Positions 48,076-63,411 are shown, counted from the first letter of the stretch. The stretch: DNA of 64,000 nt from Struthio camelus (GCF_040807025.1 NC_090952.1:6898001-6962000), one strand, 5' to 3'. Translations and numbers: made by a program. The notes: generated from the letters alone by a model not told the origin.

Positions 48076-49927
48076 AATATTTACAAAATCAGTGGGAAAA
48101 AAAACTCATTCAAAGCCTTGACAAAATCAAAAGTGTTGTGGCATTGTGAACAAGAGAAAGCAATTAACTTTCCACTAATTCAATTAGCATTCTGCAAGTA
48201 CAGTGCTGGAAACCGTTTTCATCATTAAGAACAGCATTTTAAAACTGTTCCACCGACTGCTGTGAAATGCTTCCAGGATTGACTTTCTTCTGCTCAGCAA
48301 CTGCTCACAGACAGCCTTGACTCTGAGCTGTGTTTAGTTCCTTTTCAAAGGGAATGCTGGCCAAAAGGGCAGCAGGTTATATCTCCTGCAGTTATATTTT
48401 AAATATCATTACCTTTCTCATGGACATTCCACCAAAGTTGCCAAGAACGAAGACAATCTCAACTAAATACTAAAATCTGTAATGTCATTGCACTGCCTCA
48501 GACCTCCCATTTCTTAAAGGTGTTCTGAGTGATGACTAACACAGTTATATCTTTCTGACTTTCAGAGGAGCTAAAGCAGACATCCTGAACTTCACTGAGA
48601 ATAAAATAAAGGCCAGCCAGCATCTTATCTATAACCTCATACGCACCTTTATTTCAGTGATTTCAGGACTTACTTTCTGCAGATTATGAATGGCGATCAT
48701 ACACGTAACTAAAAATGAGCAAAAAATATTAGAATCTCAATTAATGACATTATTTTCACTTTTTTGACTTCTGCCTCTAAGCAGGGCATCTAATATTTGG
48801 CCAACGACAGTGCGATATGCTCTGTCCCACACGTACTTTCTCCACAATTTATCCACTATAAATGTTCACACTTAAAAAACTTAACTTTGACAAAAAGGGG
48901 AGAACATTATCTAAATTTCAGAACATAATAACATATATCTAAATTTCATGTTGAAAATATCTTTTCTCCCTCAGTTACGTTTTTATCTCAAGTCATTAGA
49001 ATGTGGTTTACCTGTACTTCCACGTAAGATGGATAACGTGGTGAAGTAATAGTGCGTGACACTGATAAACTGTAGCTCGTACAATTTTGCTTTCAGAACC
49101 CTGCTGCCAGCAGCAAAAGTTTTTGCAACTGGGTCAGCTGCATTTTGCTGTTGCCTAGAAAGTCCTGAAAAAGAGCAAAGATGATTTATGAGGGAGTCTT
49201 TTCCCGACAACAGTGAACAAGCATGGAGACCCGTTCTTGCTCTTTTTTGGGGTAAGAGAAGATGTAGGAAAGTGAGCTTCCTTCCTTTCAGTAGCTGTGG
49301 AACAGGAATTCAGATTTGACCTCCGTGAGCCAGATACCAGATCCAGCATGCCACTATATGGTGCCTAAACTGACACCAATTTTTTTTCCTCTCACAATTT
49401 TATTTCTAGGTCTTGTCTCAATACTAAATCCACCGTGACCTTTTTGGCTCACGTTTGCTTTGCAGTAGGTGACTTAACACATGCTTAAACTTACCTTACC
49501 AATCATTTACACCTGTGCATGGCATTTCATTGCCCTCAACTATTCTTAGATTTTTTTTCCCCTCCCCTAACTTCTGATTCCTCTCAGCCCCACGTGGATT
49601 TTCTTCCTCCTCAACACCCCGTTAACCCCCACAGGACTGAGCTCGGTTTCCAGGAAACCACGCTCCAGAAACCCACTTCACACTTGGGACAACTCACCAG
49701 GCCGCCAACCTCGCGGGTTAAAATCACCCCTTTCCCCACCTTCGTTTTGGCCACCAAGCAGCTGCTCTCTGCCTCCAACCCTGCCCCCCAGACGAGCGCC
49801 GCTAAGCCAGCGGGCAGCCAAAACCGAGGGGAAGGTGTTCCCCGTGGGGTTTTATTGACTGAGCCCCTGGGGATGCACCTGGAGAGGGGGCGAGGTCGAG
49901 AGGCCCGTGAGCTGCGCCGGTGCCTGA

Positions 49928-50506
<579 letters not shown>

Positions 50507-50644
50507 TAAGGAGCGGGGGCTGGCGGCGGGAGGAGCGGTGGCGGCAGGCCGGGGCGGGGCGGGGGGCCGCCAGGCGGCGCGGGGCGCAGCGGAGGCGGCG
50601 GCTGAGGTGAGGCGGCGGCGGCGGCGGCCTGGCGGGAGCCCGGC

Positions 50645-50659
50645 GGGAGGGAGGGAGGG
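50645..50659 (+). other. G-quadruplex motif in CHIC1 intron 1
   Basis: GGGAGGGAGGGAGGG: four G3 runs with single-base loops on the transcript strand, shortly after the donor site. Confidence 0.6.
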
Positions 50660-53600
50660 CCCCGCCGCGGGGGGGGGGGGAGAGGCTTCCCCGTGGGGAC
50701 CCAGCCGCCCGCAGCCGCCAGGTGCCCGCGTCCCCTCCGTGCGCCGTCCCGGCCCCTGAGGGTTTGTCACCGGTTTGGCCTGAGGGTTTGTTTTTTTTTT
50801 TTTTTTGACGTGTTAAGGTGGAAAACTTCGTGTTTTCCGGTAGCTCGAGGCATGCCGAAGTCACGAACGAACAAGTGAAGTTCAGGCGCCTGCTCTGTGC
50901 AGAGCCAGCCCTGACAGTTTCGAGTGTGCTTCCTGTTGCAAACGGGTCTCCCTAGATAAAAAGTTAACACCGTGCCGTGTTAGCGTCACCTGATGGTTTA
51001 CGTGTGTGCTCGAACAATTTTACTGTTCGACAAATGTATTAATCTATTTATTCTTCTCTGTCTCAGCAAAGCCATTGGGTCGCCACACTGCACTGCAGAG
51101 GAGACACGTGGCTGTTGTAGTTTATCTCCTCCAAACTTTGGCTGTGAGTTAGGCTTAGGTTACCTGTTTTCATCGTTAGAACGTAACTTAAGCCTGAACG
51201 TTTGCTGCTCCTTTGTACAGTTGGGACGCAAGACCATCGAACAGTGTGACCTAATATGCAATGTCTGCTTGTTGGGGTTTTTGAGTACTCCTGCAAGCGG
51301 AGAAATATAACAAAGGACATCCATACCAAGTCGTTGGTTTGTTTACATGACAGGAAGGGAGTCATCAGAATTTTTTTATTGTAGAGATCCATCAAGCTGT
51401 TGTTGCTTTGGATCCATCTTTGGACTGCTTAAAAGAATGCACATTTCTCTCTGTAAATAGGTGCAGTGTGATCTAGCTATCTGCAGCAAAAACACTGGGT
51501 GGGGAAGGCTCTCTCATCCTAAGAGAACTAATGTTGGATTTGATACTGTGCCCATCATGTAAGTCTGAATCAGGTTTGCATTGAGCTAGTGCCAGTGGAT
51601 AGTCTTTTGCTGCACCGCAGTGTACTTACTTGTTTGATGGAATTTCGTTCTATTCTGATCACAAATAGCATGCAATTTAACTAGAGCAGGAACGTAACAC
51701 AAGCAAAGTGATCAGAATACCTTTCTTACTAGTTATCTGTTTTTAAGCGCTAAACTGAAAAATTGTACCCACCCATTTGCTTTGCCTGCTGTGATGCTTT
51801 TTGTGTGTTAGTGATCTTCCTTAAAGCTGCTTCTTGGCCCCAACATCTCTTGGGGATGGACAGGAGCATCTCCAAGAACTCGGTCAACTAATAACGTCTA
51901 CATCAAAAGAAAGCAATACTTGTAAGTGATGTGAGAATCACGAGCTAGCATACGTGCCCATGTAACTACCTGAACTGAATTCTCCTTCCCCTCATTTTCC
52001 CCTTTCTATATCAAATATGCCTCCCTGGGAAGATGGGAGGAGACAGCATTTCTTGTATCAGATCATGTCATCTTTAACATCTCCTTAAACTAATGAAAAG
52101 TTAGTGAATGCTACCAATAAAGTGCAAATAAACACCAGGCAGTATAGGATATAATCCTAACCTCCTTCTTAAATGAGGAATATTTTCTTTCTTAAAGAAT
52201 TTCTGGTTAGCGTATATCAGTTCTGAAACTCTGTCACTTTCTGATCACACAAACGCTTCTTCTTTTGAAATCAGTTGGCTTCAGAAGCAACCTGCTCTAG
52301 TTCCTGAAGTGAGATACGTCATCCAGTAAAACTTGTGTTTGTTTTCTGAACCCACCTGGAATGTTACTGATAAAATTTCTGTCCCGGCAAAAGTGAGACA
52401 CACTCTGGTTCTTAAAAATGGGGAAGGCAGAGCAGGCATTTAAAAAAACAAAAATAAAAAGAAATCCATTGTTTTCCTTGGGTTTTAGATGCCTTCAGTT
52501 CCTTCTCTGACACTGGCCTTGGATGCTTTTGATGTATAGAGGAAGGGTAATTCTTTAGTTCCAGTGTCATCTTCTAGTCAAGTTTTTCCTGTACAGTCCT
52601 CTCATAAATACTCCCAAGTTAGTAGATTCAAACAATGTATTAGCTGCTTGCATGAGAGTTCTTATGCCTATGACCTTGTCTCTGAGCTGCTGAACCTAAT
52701 GGAGTTATACTGCAGTGTTCAACTGTACTAAATATAGATTCCAGGAATCTTCTAAGAGTTTTTAGCAGGATTTTGCTTTTTCCACTGAGTGTTTTGCTAA
52801 CCCTTTACCCCTGTGCATGATAACAGTAATTGTGTAAAGTGTATTGGTGGTGGGTTTTTTTTTTTTTTTTAAGAGAGAGATGATGAAAGCAGGTAGCAGA
52901 ATTTTAGCTTATGTTGCTCAATGCTTTTTCGTTCTAGAAGATTCTTACTTTGAAAAAAAAATTAACTAGCCATCATATTTATTGTTTTCACCAAGCTTTT
53001 CAATTTTAGTATAGAGAAATTACTGGGACCTGGTAAATGCCTTTTCCGTTGTTTCTGAACTGTAAATTGCCCATTACTCTATTTCTTACATAGCTGGCAT
53101 GATTCTGGTGGCAAATCCAAATATTTCAACACAAACGTTCTTAGTTAAGACTGAGACATATACCCACCAAAGAAGCAGCAGTAACCTTCAAAAATGGAGC
53201 AGTAAACAGACTCTGAATTTGGTTATCGGTTATTGTTTGTCTGACATATTATTTTTCCATGTTGTTAAATCCATCTGAATGGACATCTTTCGGTTTGTAA
53301 TTTCTGCTTGAATCCGCAAACTTGCTAGTTTTGGGTAGAAGTTAACTTTTTTTCTTTCTTCCATTATGTTTTCTTTTGGAGTGCTCCAGGGATCCGTAAT
53401 CCAGGCGCTAGTGAACAGCATATTGTCATGAATTAGGAAAGGCAGGCAGGAACCAAGTGCTCTCAGTTGTGATAGGCAGACATTTGGCTTTTGTCTTCTC
53501 GTTATCCCAGAATTATACATCTTTCACATGATTAGAATAGCAAGTGACCCTAGACTGCCAGTAGTTATCAGAAACTTAATTTTCTAAAACATCATCTGTG

Positions 53601-54159
53601 AGTAAGGATGCCCTGCGCCCTCCAGTAGCTGTGTTTCCTTCAGTGGAAAAGGTCATAGACTAGAAAGAGAAATACTACGCGTTCAAGGAGATTTCAGCTG
53701 GTGCATATCTTCTTTATTCTTTACCGCCGGACAAAGCTTTGATGATATCTCATGTGGGAATAGCTTGTAGAATTTGAGTTCATCTGTTCAAGATAGGTTA
53801 AATTTGAACTGGAATAGGAATGGGGAAAGGGAGCATGTTGAAAGGCAGATGGAAAGCCTGTCATGTGAGAGTAGACTAAACAGGTTTAGCTCATGGAGCC
53901 TAACAGGCCTGATTACTATCTGTCAATACAGTATTGGAATAAACAAGGATGAAGGGCTGTTTAAGTCAGAAGAAGAAAAAGGTAAAGCACCTGTAAAATG
54001 TTTCTAAATGTTAGATAATTCTGAATACTAGAAAGCGTTTACCAAATTCTGCCTGTTTCAGTTCTGGGGACAAGACATTTCACTTCCGTATAATGCTTTG
54101 CAAACTAATGGAAGTTCTATAACGTGAGACTTGTGGCAGCAGGAATTTGCAACTTATGA

Positions 54160-54340
54160 TTCAGGATATGCCTTTCAGCCTTAAATTTTTGAGGGACTTA
54201 GAGCTATGTCTGTGATAGGTTATATTGTGCCCATTTTACAAATAGGGAAGATGGGACTTGCCTGATGCCATACATAAAAAGAGAGTACTAGAAATTGAGG
54301 TCGTCCTGGTTCTATCCCAGTATTTGCGCCTATAGGCAGC
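54160..54340 (-). repeat. MIR-like SINE remnant (antisense)
   Basis: TTGTGCCCATTTTACAAATA, GGGAAGATGGGACTTGCCTG and GTCGTCCTGGTTCTATCCC follow the antisense MIR order (cccattttacagatgggg ... cttgccc ... aggtctcctg). Degraded. Confidence 0.5.
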
Positions 54341-57300
54341 AGTACCTTGCTTTTAGGGATATTTCTCATCCAGAGAGAAAATTGCGACTAAGGTATAGGG
54401 ATGACTTATCTGCGTTTCTAGCACTGAGGACCCCTGAGAAATAACCCCAAAGTAAGTGGCCGCCAGCTGATGTTTTAGATGATTTAAAGGACAAATACCT
54501 GAGTTTAAATCTTCTAACACCTAGTAGGTTTCAGCAGGTGAAATCATGCCAGAGCAATTATTGCTATGGATTAGGCACTTGTAGAAAGTCTTAGGAAGTT
54601 ATTTATCTTTTAATTAAGACTTCATGTCTTAAGTTTTAATAGAATATTCAAAGTAAAAAAAGTTAAGCGCCTTTTCAAAGTTGCTCACGTAGCTCTAGAA
54701 CTATACAGCATGTTACTTTAATTGTTGTTCTAAAAAATCTTTTTTTTTATTGGATTCTTGAATCTTCCCCTTCTCTTCCTGCCCCCCCTCCCCCAGCTGA
54801 TGGGAGTTAATTTTATCTGAGCTATGTGGCAAAACATCGAGAGGATAGTCTGTAAAACTTCTGGAGACATGTTAGTGAGACTAGTCAGCATCACTGATGG
54901 CCTTTAGCACAAACATGTAGTACTGTGATATAGCATAATTCTGTTTTCAGTACAATCAAAGCCATTTATATTCTTTTATCTATTTTGAAGGTGTCAGTGT
55001 GTAAGATAGATGCACTTCTGTAACTGAGATTTCTTGGATGTGTGTTAGAACTGAACAGAATGTTTTTGTCAGCTGATAGAAGTTTGGGGTTTTAGATACG
55101 TTTCAGGACTGTATCAGGCTTCCAATTTAACCCAATAAAATATATTGTGCTTTTGTTATGTTCCTAATAGCTCTAAATCAGCAAGCGCTGATCTGTTTTA
55201 TTCTTTGGGGAGACTGGTAGTGCAATGGGAATTTTAATGAGCGTATGATCATTGAGATAAAAGGCACCACCTATGGCTCAGGAAGTTCTTGAAACAGAAA
55301 TTGTTGAAGGTTATCGATAGAAGAGTATGCTGGGGAAATGCTAGCACGTGCTTGCCCTTTTATTTTGCTCTTTCTTAGGCATCTGCTCCTGGCCACTGCA
55401 AGCAAGATTCAGTGTTCTGGGCTAGGTGCACCTTTGGCTCAATTCAGTGCAACTAGTCTTGTGTGGCTATAAGAAATAATTCTGCGGTATTATCTGAACT
55501 TTCTGATAGTTCACTATTTATATTGTTTGATTGCTACAACTTTGTGCTCGTTTCAGATAGTTTCATTGCTGATAGACAGAAAAGTTGCTGTTCCTTGGAG
55601 AACAAGTTTGTGTATGTGCTTCATGTTGTTGCTGTTGGGTTTTCTGTCTTTTTTAAAGACTGAAAAGCCTACCTCATTTTTCATCAAGCTTCCTTAAAAA
55701 TGAGTGTTTCATATTTAAAAAAAAATAAAAAAATAAAAAAAACTTGGAAAATTCATCTTAAAAATAAAATTACAAAAAATGGAGGCCGACCTGCCAGATT
55801 ACGTTAAAAGAAAATGAAAATGTGCCTATTTTAGGAACCTTTGTGTTTGCCTAATATTTTATTGTGTTGTTTTAATTGTTTATATTTGTAGCACTAATTT
55901 AGTATTATGGCATTCAAGTTCGCTTTAACGTGTTGTAGCTTGTGCTGTGCTTCTCTCGCATGCACTTTTAGAAATTTTTCAATGAAAATAATCCTGAATG
56001 AAACAAACACAAGTAAGTGGCAGTTAGATATAGTACTTAGGATAGCTTAAGAGACAAGGGCTCAGGAATACTTAAATGAGTGTCTACCCTTTCGGTTTGT
56101 TTGTTTATTAATTTTAAAATTCTAAACAACGTTCTAATATGCTGTTCTTTAAAAGAGTAAAGGCTCTGCCTTAAATTAGCCATTGAATTACTTAATTAGA
56201 CTTCTTCACTAGTACTGACAAACATCTTAATTGGCTTAGTGGCTTTCTACAGACAGCACAAGTTCTTTTATTATGCTTCTCTCTTCTTTAAGGATAATTA
56301 CATGCTTGTCTCTGCTTCTAAACAAGTTGCATTGCCAAGTCTGGATATCTGAATTACTACTGTGTGTGCATGAGTGTATGTATATATGACGTAATGATAG
56401 GAGACTGGTGACATTTCAGCAATGTTAGTATTTGTACAAGTGTCCGTTAAGGAGAGCTTCAGGTACCAGTTTGACTCAAAGCCAATACTGCCTTCCCAGA
56501 AGGTTAGTTTCTACAGTAAATAAGCAATACAAAAGGTGCTCATGCTTTCAGTTTTGGCTGTGTTTTTTGTTTGTTTTTTTCCCCCCTTTTTTGAACAAAA
56601 ATGTTCAGACCGCTGAGCAGAGTTGACAGTGAAGCCTTTAATTTAGCATACAGTAAACAGCTTTGTTCCAACATAAAAGATGCCACTGGCTCACTACAGT
56701 TGTACTTCATTATGCTACTGAATTGGAAAGTCTAAAGGTGTGGAGAGGATGGAAGATCATATAGTTCTGTGAATCTGCAAAAGCTAGCAGGGTTAGTATC
56801 ACAGTTTTGTTAACCTTTTGCCTTCATACATACTTTTAAATATAAGGAGGGCAAAGAAGCTGAGTCAGCATGCACTTTCAGTGTCCTGCTGATCTATGAA
56901 ACTAGCTTATTGAAACTTTGGGTTGGTTCAGTATGTTTGGAGCTAGTGGTAACAATATTCCCAGCAAAATTTCTCAACTCTACAAAATACCTTGCTCCCT
57001 ATAGTTTACAGTGGTTATAATAAAGGCTTGCCTGTTGCCCAACACAAGAACGCTTCACTGAAGAACCACTAGTCACAGTGATACCCAAGACTTAATTTTC
57101 TTGAAGTTCATAGTTGTTCTGGAGCTGTTACGTTTAGGCTCTTACTCATTTTGCATGAGATTGTTCACCTCAGGCCAAAGTAGTGTTTTATTTAGATATG
57201 TGGTTACAAATGCTGTAAAAAGAAGATAAAGCGAGTTTTAAGAAACTCATTTATCTGTTGCATGTGAATGCATTGCATGAGTAAGAAAAATAGCAATAAA

Positions 57301-57665
57301 AGGATTAGTGGAACTAGTGCAACTAGAGGTTTTTTTCTTTAAGGAAGCAAAGACTGAAACTTGCCATATTCCCATTGTAAGAGATTCTTTTCTGCTTTTA
57401 GCTACTTGAAAGTATTGAAATAAAGCAACAAGCTACATTTCTCTTTTGGGGGGGTGTTTGCTTTATAAACAACCTGATGAATGATACACAAGGTCTTTAT
57501 AAGCATAAGTTGAAAGCAGATGAAATGTAAATGCAAAGCCAGAAGAGATATTATATAAAGACAAAAGAGATTTTTCCTTTTTTAAATACCAAAGCTATTA
57601 TTCTTATTAGGGGAAACAAAATAAGTTAGGTGGAATATATCTTGTTTGTCTCTTTTGTTTTCAAG

Positions 57666-57720
57666 GTTTGGCTTGAGCAACAAGTTTGACACAGAATTTC
57701 CCTCTGTTCTGACAGGGAAG
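57666..57720 (+). CDS. CHIC1, exon 2
   Basis: A 55-base exon that completes the split Val codon and encodes FGLSNKFDTEFPSVLTGK, identical to the mammalian CHIC1/CHIC2-type segment as I recall it. Acceptor TTCAAG|G and consensus donor AAG|GTAAGT. It leaves in phase 0; the next residues expected are VAPEEFKT-like, which I did not find before 64000, so exon 3 lies downstream of the window. Confidence 0.93.
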
Positions 57721-58059
57721 GTAAGTGTGAGATTAAACTGTTCCTTTAAATGGAAAGATACATTGCATCCTGTGTTTTCTGTGCTACAAACACATGTTGA
57801 TGAATCCAAACAAAAAATCATCGCAGGTCAGTACTGCACTGAAGATCAATAAGTAACTCTGTCCTGTATGAACTGGTTGGTCAATGACCAATCCCTTGCA
57901 GTGTACTTTTTTTTTTTTAAACAAATGAGAAAGACGATGTGCAGTAATTTTTATCGTTAGTGACGTTCTAAACACAGAAAAACTCAAGGTGGCATGATGC
58001 TGTTTTCTTCCAACAATATACATGAAATGAAGGCTCATTTACCCTTGTTTATAGATGCC

Positions 58060-58150
58060 TAGAGTTTGTGCTACTTGCTGTGTGACTCCAGTTACTTCAG
58101 ATACTAGGCCTCTTTGTTTAATATTTGTCAAGCTTTGAGATTATTTTTAG
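58060..58150 (+). repeat. MIR-like SINE remnant
   Basis: TTGCTGTGTGACTCCAGTTA followed by CTTCAGATACTAGGCCTC and CAAGCTTTGAGATTATTTT resembles the MIR order (agctgtgtgaccttggg ... ttac ... gcgctttgagat). Weak. Confidence 0.4.
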
Positions 58151-58854
58151 ACAGTTCTGTGGAAGAAAAAGCTTTTTTCCTTTGTGTTAAGGATCTAGAC
58201 ATTATGGTATTAAGTGTCAAATCTACAAATTAAGTAGTTTTTTTTAGAATATTTTCACCAATATAATTGTTTAGTGTTCTTCTAAAAATTTGCAGTGGTT
58301 TTTGCTTTCTCTGCAATCCTGTTTTCTTTGCAAATAGAAGATTAGTCAGTAAATATTCATTCATAGCCATTTATTAATGCAGTCTTGTGACAAAATTGGT
58401 TATTGTTATAAATGCTTTTCCTAATTCTTTTTTTTGTTCTATTCTGATTTCTTTTTATCTTATGTATGTTTTCTTTCAGCTGTTTCACACTAGTTTTTCT
58501 TTTGTTTCATTTTATATCCCCCTTGTGTCTCTTTTCCAGAGTTTGTGAGGAAGACGGTATTTGGCTCTTAGTACTGTCTCTAATGATGTACCGTACAGCT
58601 ACAGCTTCACAGGTCTCTGCAGACTCTTGCTGTAGCTGTTGAGTCATTTTAATAATATACTGAAATGCAGCTGGATGGCATCTCCTTGTTCTGGCAAATC
58701 TGTTTGGGGGGAGGGGAGTGTTCCCCCCCCCCCCTTCACTTTCACCCTAGAGTATAATGAATAAAATTCTCCGGTTGAATTTCTCCAGCATTACTTGACG
58801 GCAATACAATTGAAAAGTAGGTTGTTGTTTGGAATTTCTGGTTGTTAAAAGACA

Positions 58855-58950
58855 ACCTAGGAATTCTGGCCTTGGTTCAGAATCTCACTGAAGTCAAAAG
58901 GAAGAATATTGACTTCATAGTATCTAATGGGAAGGCTGGTGGATACCACC
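58855..58950. repeat. Ancient interspersed-repeat fragment
   Basis: GGAATTCTGGCCTTGGTTCA, CTCACTGAAGTCAAAAGGAA and TATTGACTTCATAGTATC resemble the worn 'aattctggcc ... cactgaagtcaatggg ... cattgacttcaatggg' sauropsid repeat core. Recognised from memory. Confidence 0.4.
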
Positions 58951-60189
58951 TGTATTTAACTACCTTGCATGTCAAAGGCTTGTTCTTTTCTAAGAAGCTC
59001 TTTCAGATCACTGAAAAGCCACAAATGACTATTTAGAACTATCTTACCAATAAGAGTAAATTTTCAATAAATAAACCTAAAAAAATCTAGCAAGAGATGT
59101 TAAAACTTAATTTGATGAAATAATTGCATTTCTCTGTCTGTATCTCTAAAATATGTTTGTGTTTTAAAAAAATGATTTTTAATACAAACCTCAATAACTG
59201 TCATGTTTTCCACTTGATTGTCCTCCTGTTAAATGGACAACAAGCGATTGGTTTTACCACAGGTATGTAGCAAACGTTTAAAGGAAAATTCAGTTGACTG
59301 CTTGGACTTAATTTAGCAAAGAGGGGAAAGGAATTTCTTTTCTGCTGCCTGGGATTTCCCTTTCTTTTTCTACAGATCTAATCTGTGACAGCATCAATCA
59401 CACGAATTTGAATTTACTGTATATAGTGATGCTTTTTCTACTGAGAATCTTGATATTCTGTTATCTTTTTCTCATATGCAGGTTTGAGGGGCTATTTTTT
59501 CGTTAAAGACTTGGGAAATAAATTAGTTTCTTTTTGTGACGGGAAAACACCAATCAAATGAGGTAGTAAACAGTTTTTCTTGCTGCCTGTCCCACACTGT
59601 CATCACAGACATTAAAAGTCAGGGTTGTTTTGATTTTTTTTTTTCTTTAATGCTTTCATGAATTGCAAGAATTGAATAATCTGCCGCTTCTACTGGTTAT
59701 GGCAGTCAATCACCTTTATCCCTACTGGGGATTGCAACAATAAGAGAGCATCCTTCAAATACCCTGTAAATAATGCACAGTATGAGGTATTATAGTCAGT
59801 TGATGCATCATTTTCAGAATTTCTGCTTTTCTTTAAAAATGTGTATTTTACAAATCACAATTTATGCCTAACATAGTGAATGTTTATATCATGTACTATT
59901 TTTTATTGAAATGTTTACTGTAAACTTGCATTAACACACAGCTAGTATAAAGCAGTGTCATAGTTTATTCAGAATGTACGTGTAACATTACATTAAATGG
60001 CTTTGTCCATTGTGAATCGCTATAGATAGCATAGCGCATCTGCTAATGGAGTGGAAAAGATGAAGCCGTTAGGTGTGTTTGATAGATACCTCTATGGCAC
60101 TGTTTTCAATTAATTGATTTGTATGAAAATCCACAATAGATAAAACTATCTAGCTGTACTTTTCTCTCAGAAACACTAACTTTTTTGAT

Positions 60190-60270
60190 TTATACCACTG
60201 GATAGCCTTAGGAAACTTACTTAAGCTTCCTGACCCTCAGTTTGCTCATCTATGTATTGACTACAGTGCA
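60190..60270 (+). repeat. MIR-like SINE remnant
   Basis: AGCCTTAGGAAACTTACTTA, AGCTTCCTGACCCTCAGTTT and GCTCATCTATGTATTGA follow the MIR order (ccttgggcaagttacttaac ... ctgagcctcagttt cctcatctgta). Confidence 0.5.
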
Positions 60271-62189
60271 CCTTGCACTAATCTGTGCAAGCTGAAATGA
60301 TCTTCCTTCTTCACCCATCTCCTCTACCTCCGCATCTCCCCATTTTTACAGATCCTGGATGGCTATTGTAGAATTGTTGTCTACAGCTAGGACGCGCGTA
60401 AGGTTATCTTAAATATTTAAAGGAGATGTTTGTTGCTTTTTGGGGGAGAAGTGGATGCATATATTTGAGGAAATTACATAGACGATAAAACCTTAAAGAA
60501 AAGGAAACTATCAGATAGGCCAGATATTGGGCCCAGCGAATGCAGTTAGGTTAACTTGGTATTTGTCTTACCAGATGAGAAGCAAGCTTCAACTGATTTA
60601 TAAAGACAGAGGTGGGCTTTGAAACAGTTGATTCCTTTTAAAAAAAAAAAAAAATCTTTAAGAAAAGATTTCACTTGCACTTAACACAGATGTAATATCA
60701 CATCTTGGAATAATGTGATTGGACTCGGCTGGATTTAAATTCTACATGCTACAATTTTCCAAGGTTATTAGGTCTTTTAAGATCGTATTTAACATTTTTG
60801 TTTTAAAACAGCTTTATTAATAGTTGTGCCAAAGTAGAGCGTGCCTTCTTGTTCTAAAAGTTTAGGCAGTTTATTTGCTCCCATGAATTTTAAGCCAAGC
60901 TTAAGAAAAATGTGCCTGATGTTATGTGGCACAAAGCACACGCTGCTTCAGGTGACAAGAAAATGATGGAGCCAGTGAACCTTAAGGAAGAAAATGGAGT
61001 TTCCTGCCTTGATCTTAAAACAATAGGAGTCCTATACAGAAAGTAGCGTGCCGTGCAGGGAAGTGTAAGCCATAAATGTATTCTTGGTATTGTGATCCCA
61101 TTGCACCGTGTGATTGATAGGGTTTGTGATCATGATGATTGAAGGAGGGAGATCAGGCCTGCTGGGCTTTGCTTGCTCTCTTCCTGTGTTTGTAGATTCT
61201 CTTGCATCCTGTTGTAAAATGCTATGACGCTCCCTCCTCTCCTTTTATGTTCTTGGGGGCTTGTTTTTTTTTTTAAAGACCTGAAAGGAACTAATGTATC
61301 TTTACAAGGTGTACTGCACAGCCTGGAGCTACGTACTTAGCTCTTTCTTTTCAAGACTCAGACAGAAACTCTCCAAGTGACTTTCCAAAATTATTCAAAT
61401 CTAGACTTTCTTCGCGACCTTTCTTTGCACAGGAAGTACTGTTGAGTGTCTGTTGCTTATTTGAAATATTTTGGTCGTTTCATATTAATGTCTCAATATC
61501 TTTAGCTGCAACAACGACAAGATTTAAAATTAGGCCAAAAAATCAATAAACCTCATAGGTAATTGTTTCATTTGAATAGCCTATTAGTACAGTGTTATTT
61601 TATTTAAAGATATTTAGTCCTTTGTCACTCTAACAATGGCTGTTTAACTGCTACGGAGCTATAAACTAGAGGAACAAAACTGTATTTTTCTCCTCTTTAC
61701 CACAGAATGATCTGTATCTTGATCACTGGCTCCTTAAGTTTCAACTGAATATGTCATTGGCTGACAGAAATACATAGTGTGGTTAGCTTTCTAAAAGGGA
61801 AAAATATGTGCAGTAGTCTTGGTGAGTCAAAACTGCATATTCTTAAGTAATTTCATCTTATGTTGCAGCTAAGAGATACACTATTACAGGAAAGTATTTG
61901 GTACGTTAGCAGGTGGAAGCGGCGCTTTCATAATACTACATGATCGTCAACTTTATACCAAAATACGTGAAGTAAAAATCTTCTCTGTGCTTCTTGGTAG
62001 CATCCAAAATCAACTTCTAACGTAGCCACTCACCATGCCATTCTATGTAGAAATGAGAACACTTTAATAGTGGTCTTATGAAGCATCAAACTGTTGATGT
62101 AAAGTGAAAAAGGTTATTGTAAAAGTGAACAGAAATAGGAAAACACTGACATAGTAAGATTCCTTACTTGGTCCCATATGTGCGCTCTT

Positions 62190-62206
62190 CCCCCCCCCCC
62201 CCCCCC
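62190..62206. repeat. Poly(C) tract (C17)
   Basis: Seventeen consecutive C (seventeen G on the minus strand); similar shorter runs occur at 8330 and 58725. Confidence 0.85.
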
Positions 62207-63411
62207 ACTTTATTTTTCTCCCAGCTGAGGTCTAAGAATCCGGTTGACTTCTTTTCATGTTGAGTGTTGTCACTGATAACAGAGTTCCTTCATGTTAAGC
62301 TGAGCTGTACACTGTGCAACTCCTTTCTCTTTGGTAGGTTTGCACAGCTGTATAGGGGGAGGGGGTTGTAAAGGTCCAGCAAACTTTGTGACTAATAAAA
62401 AAGGGAATGTTCTCCTTTCTTAGTGGAATTCATTGCACAAGTACTAATGGGGTTAAAAAAAAAAAAAAGCCTTACTTTTATCTTTAAAATAAACAGGATG
62501 ATCCATGTAGGAATTTCAAAGGACTTATCAAAGAAGGTGCCGTTTGTATATATCTAAATGTTAAAAACGGAGCCACATGTTCTTGACTTTTAAGGAAGTT
62601 TACATTGATTTGTTAATATTCGTAGTCCCAGTTAACTTGGAAGCATGTCTGACCATGGGAACTGCTCAGAGTTACTCATACTGCAGACCACCAACCCAGT
62701 GTTACTTTACTGCAAAATTTGCGCTCTCAGTGAAGATGAAGTGGTCTTATTCAGGTGCATGTGATGTTTGTGGTATCCTAGAAATAAGAGCTGGCATTTG
62801 CAGAGACCTGTAAAACCTTCTGTTTCAGACACGTGCAAGTACAGACTTGTTTTCTGCATATTACAGCATGATTATTTTCCGTTCATTCAAAATGTCCCAA
62901 TCCACAGGGTTTCTCTGTTTCCTTTTGCTGATTTGTGTTGGGCTTTTTGATTTCTTCCTTTCTTTCTTTTTTATTCATTCTCTTCTTAACCTGAATAAGA
63001 CATCTAGTATAAAAAACATTTTAAATGCTGATACTCCAATCAGTCTAAAGTGAGTTTTTTGATTTCGTCCACTTTGTATATATAAAAAGAATTGTAGGGA
63101 AGTGGTTTTAGCATTGGAAAAAAAGAAATCTCCATAATTTGCCTGTGTTGCACCGTTTTTTGAATTGTCAAAAAAAATTGAAATACTTGCTGTGTACTTG
63201 TTCATTCTTGCTATAAAGTAATCACAATATTAATTGATGTTCTTATGTTAATAACTGTAGACCTGGCTTGTGTACCAACCCAGATGACCTCTGACTGTAT
63301 ACCACACGGTGATCTGAGTGGCCAGTAAACAGATGCATTTATTTAGTCCCTTTCCTGCAGTGTTTGAATGAATTTTGCTCTTGTGAGTAGGTGGAGGTAG
63401 CAGGATCAGGT

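Larger units (their letters stand above)
37489..49600. other. 3' flank of copy 2 and intergenic region up to CHIC1
   Basis: About 12 kb with no recognised gene. The only clear mobile element is the CR1 fragment at 43482-44200. The longer open frames at 45405-45800 and 45808-46254 show no recognisable domains, are lysine/leucine-rich low-information translations and have no counterpart elsewhere in the window. A 21-bp tandem duplication lies at 48034-48075. Confidence 0.6.
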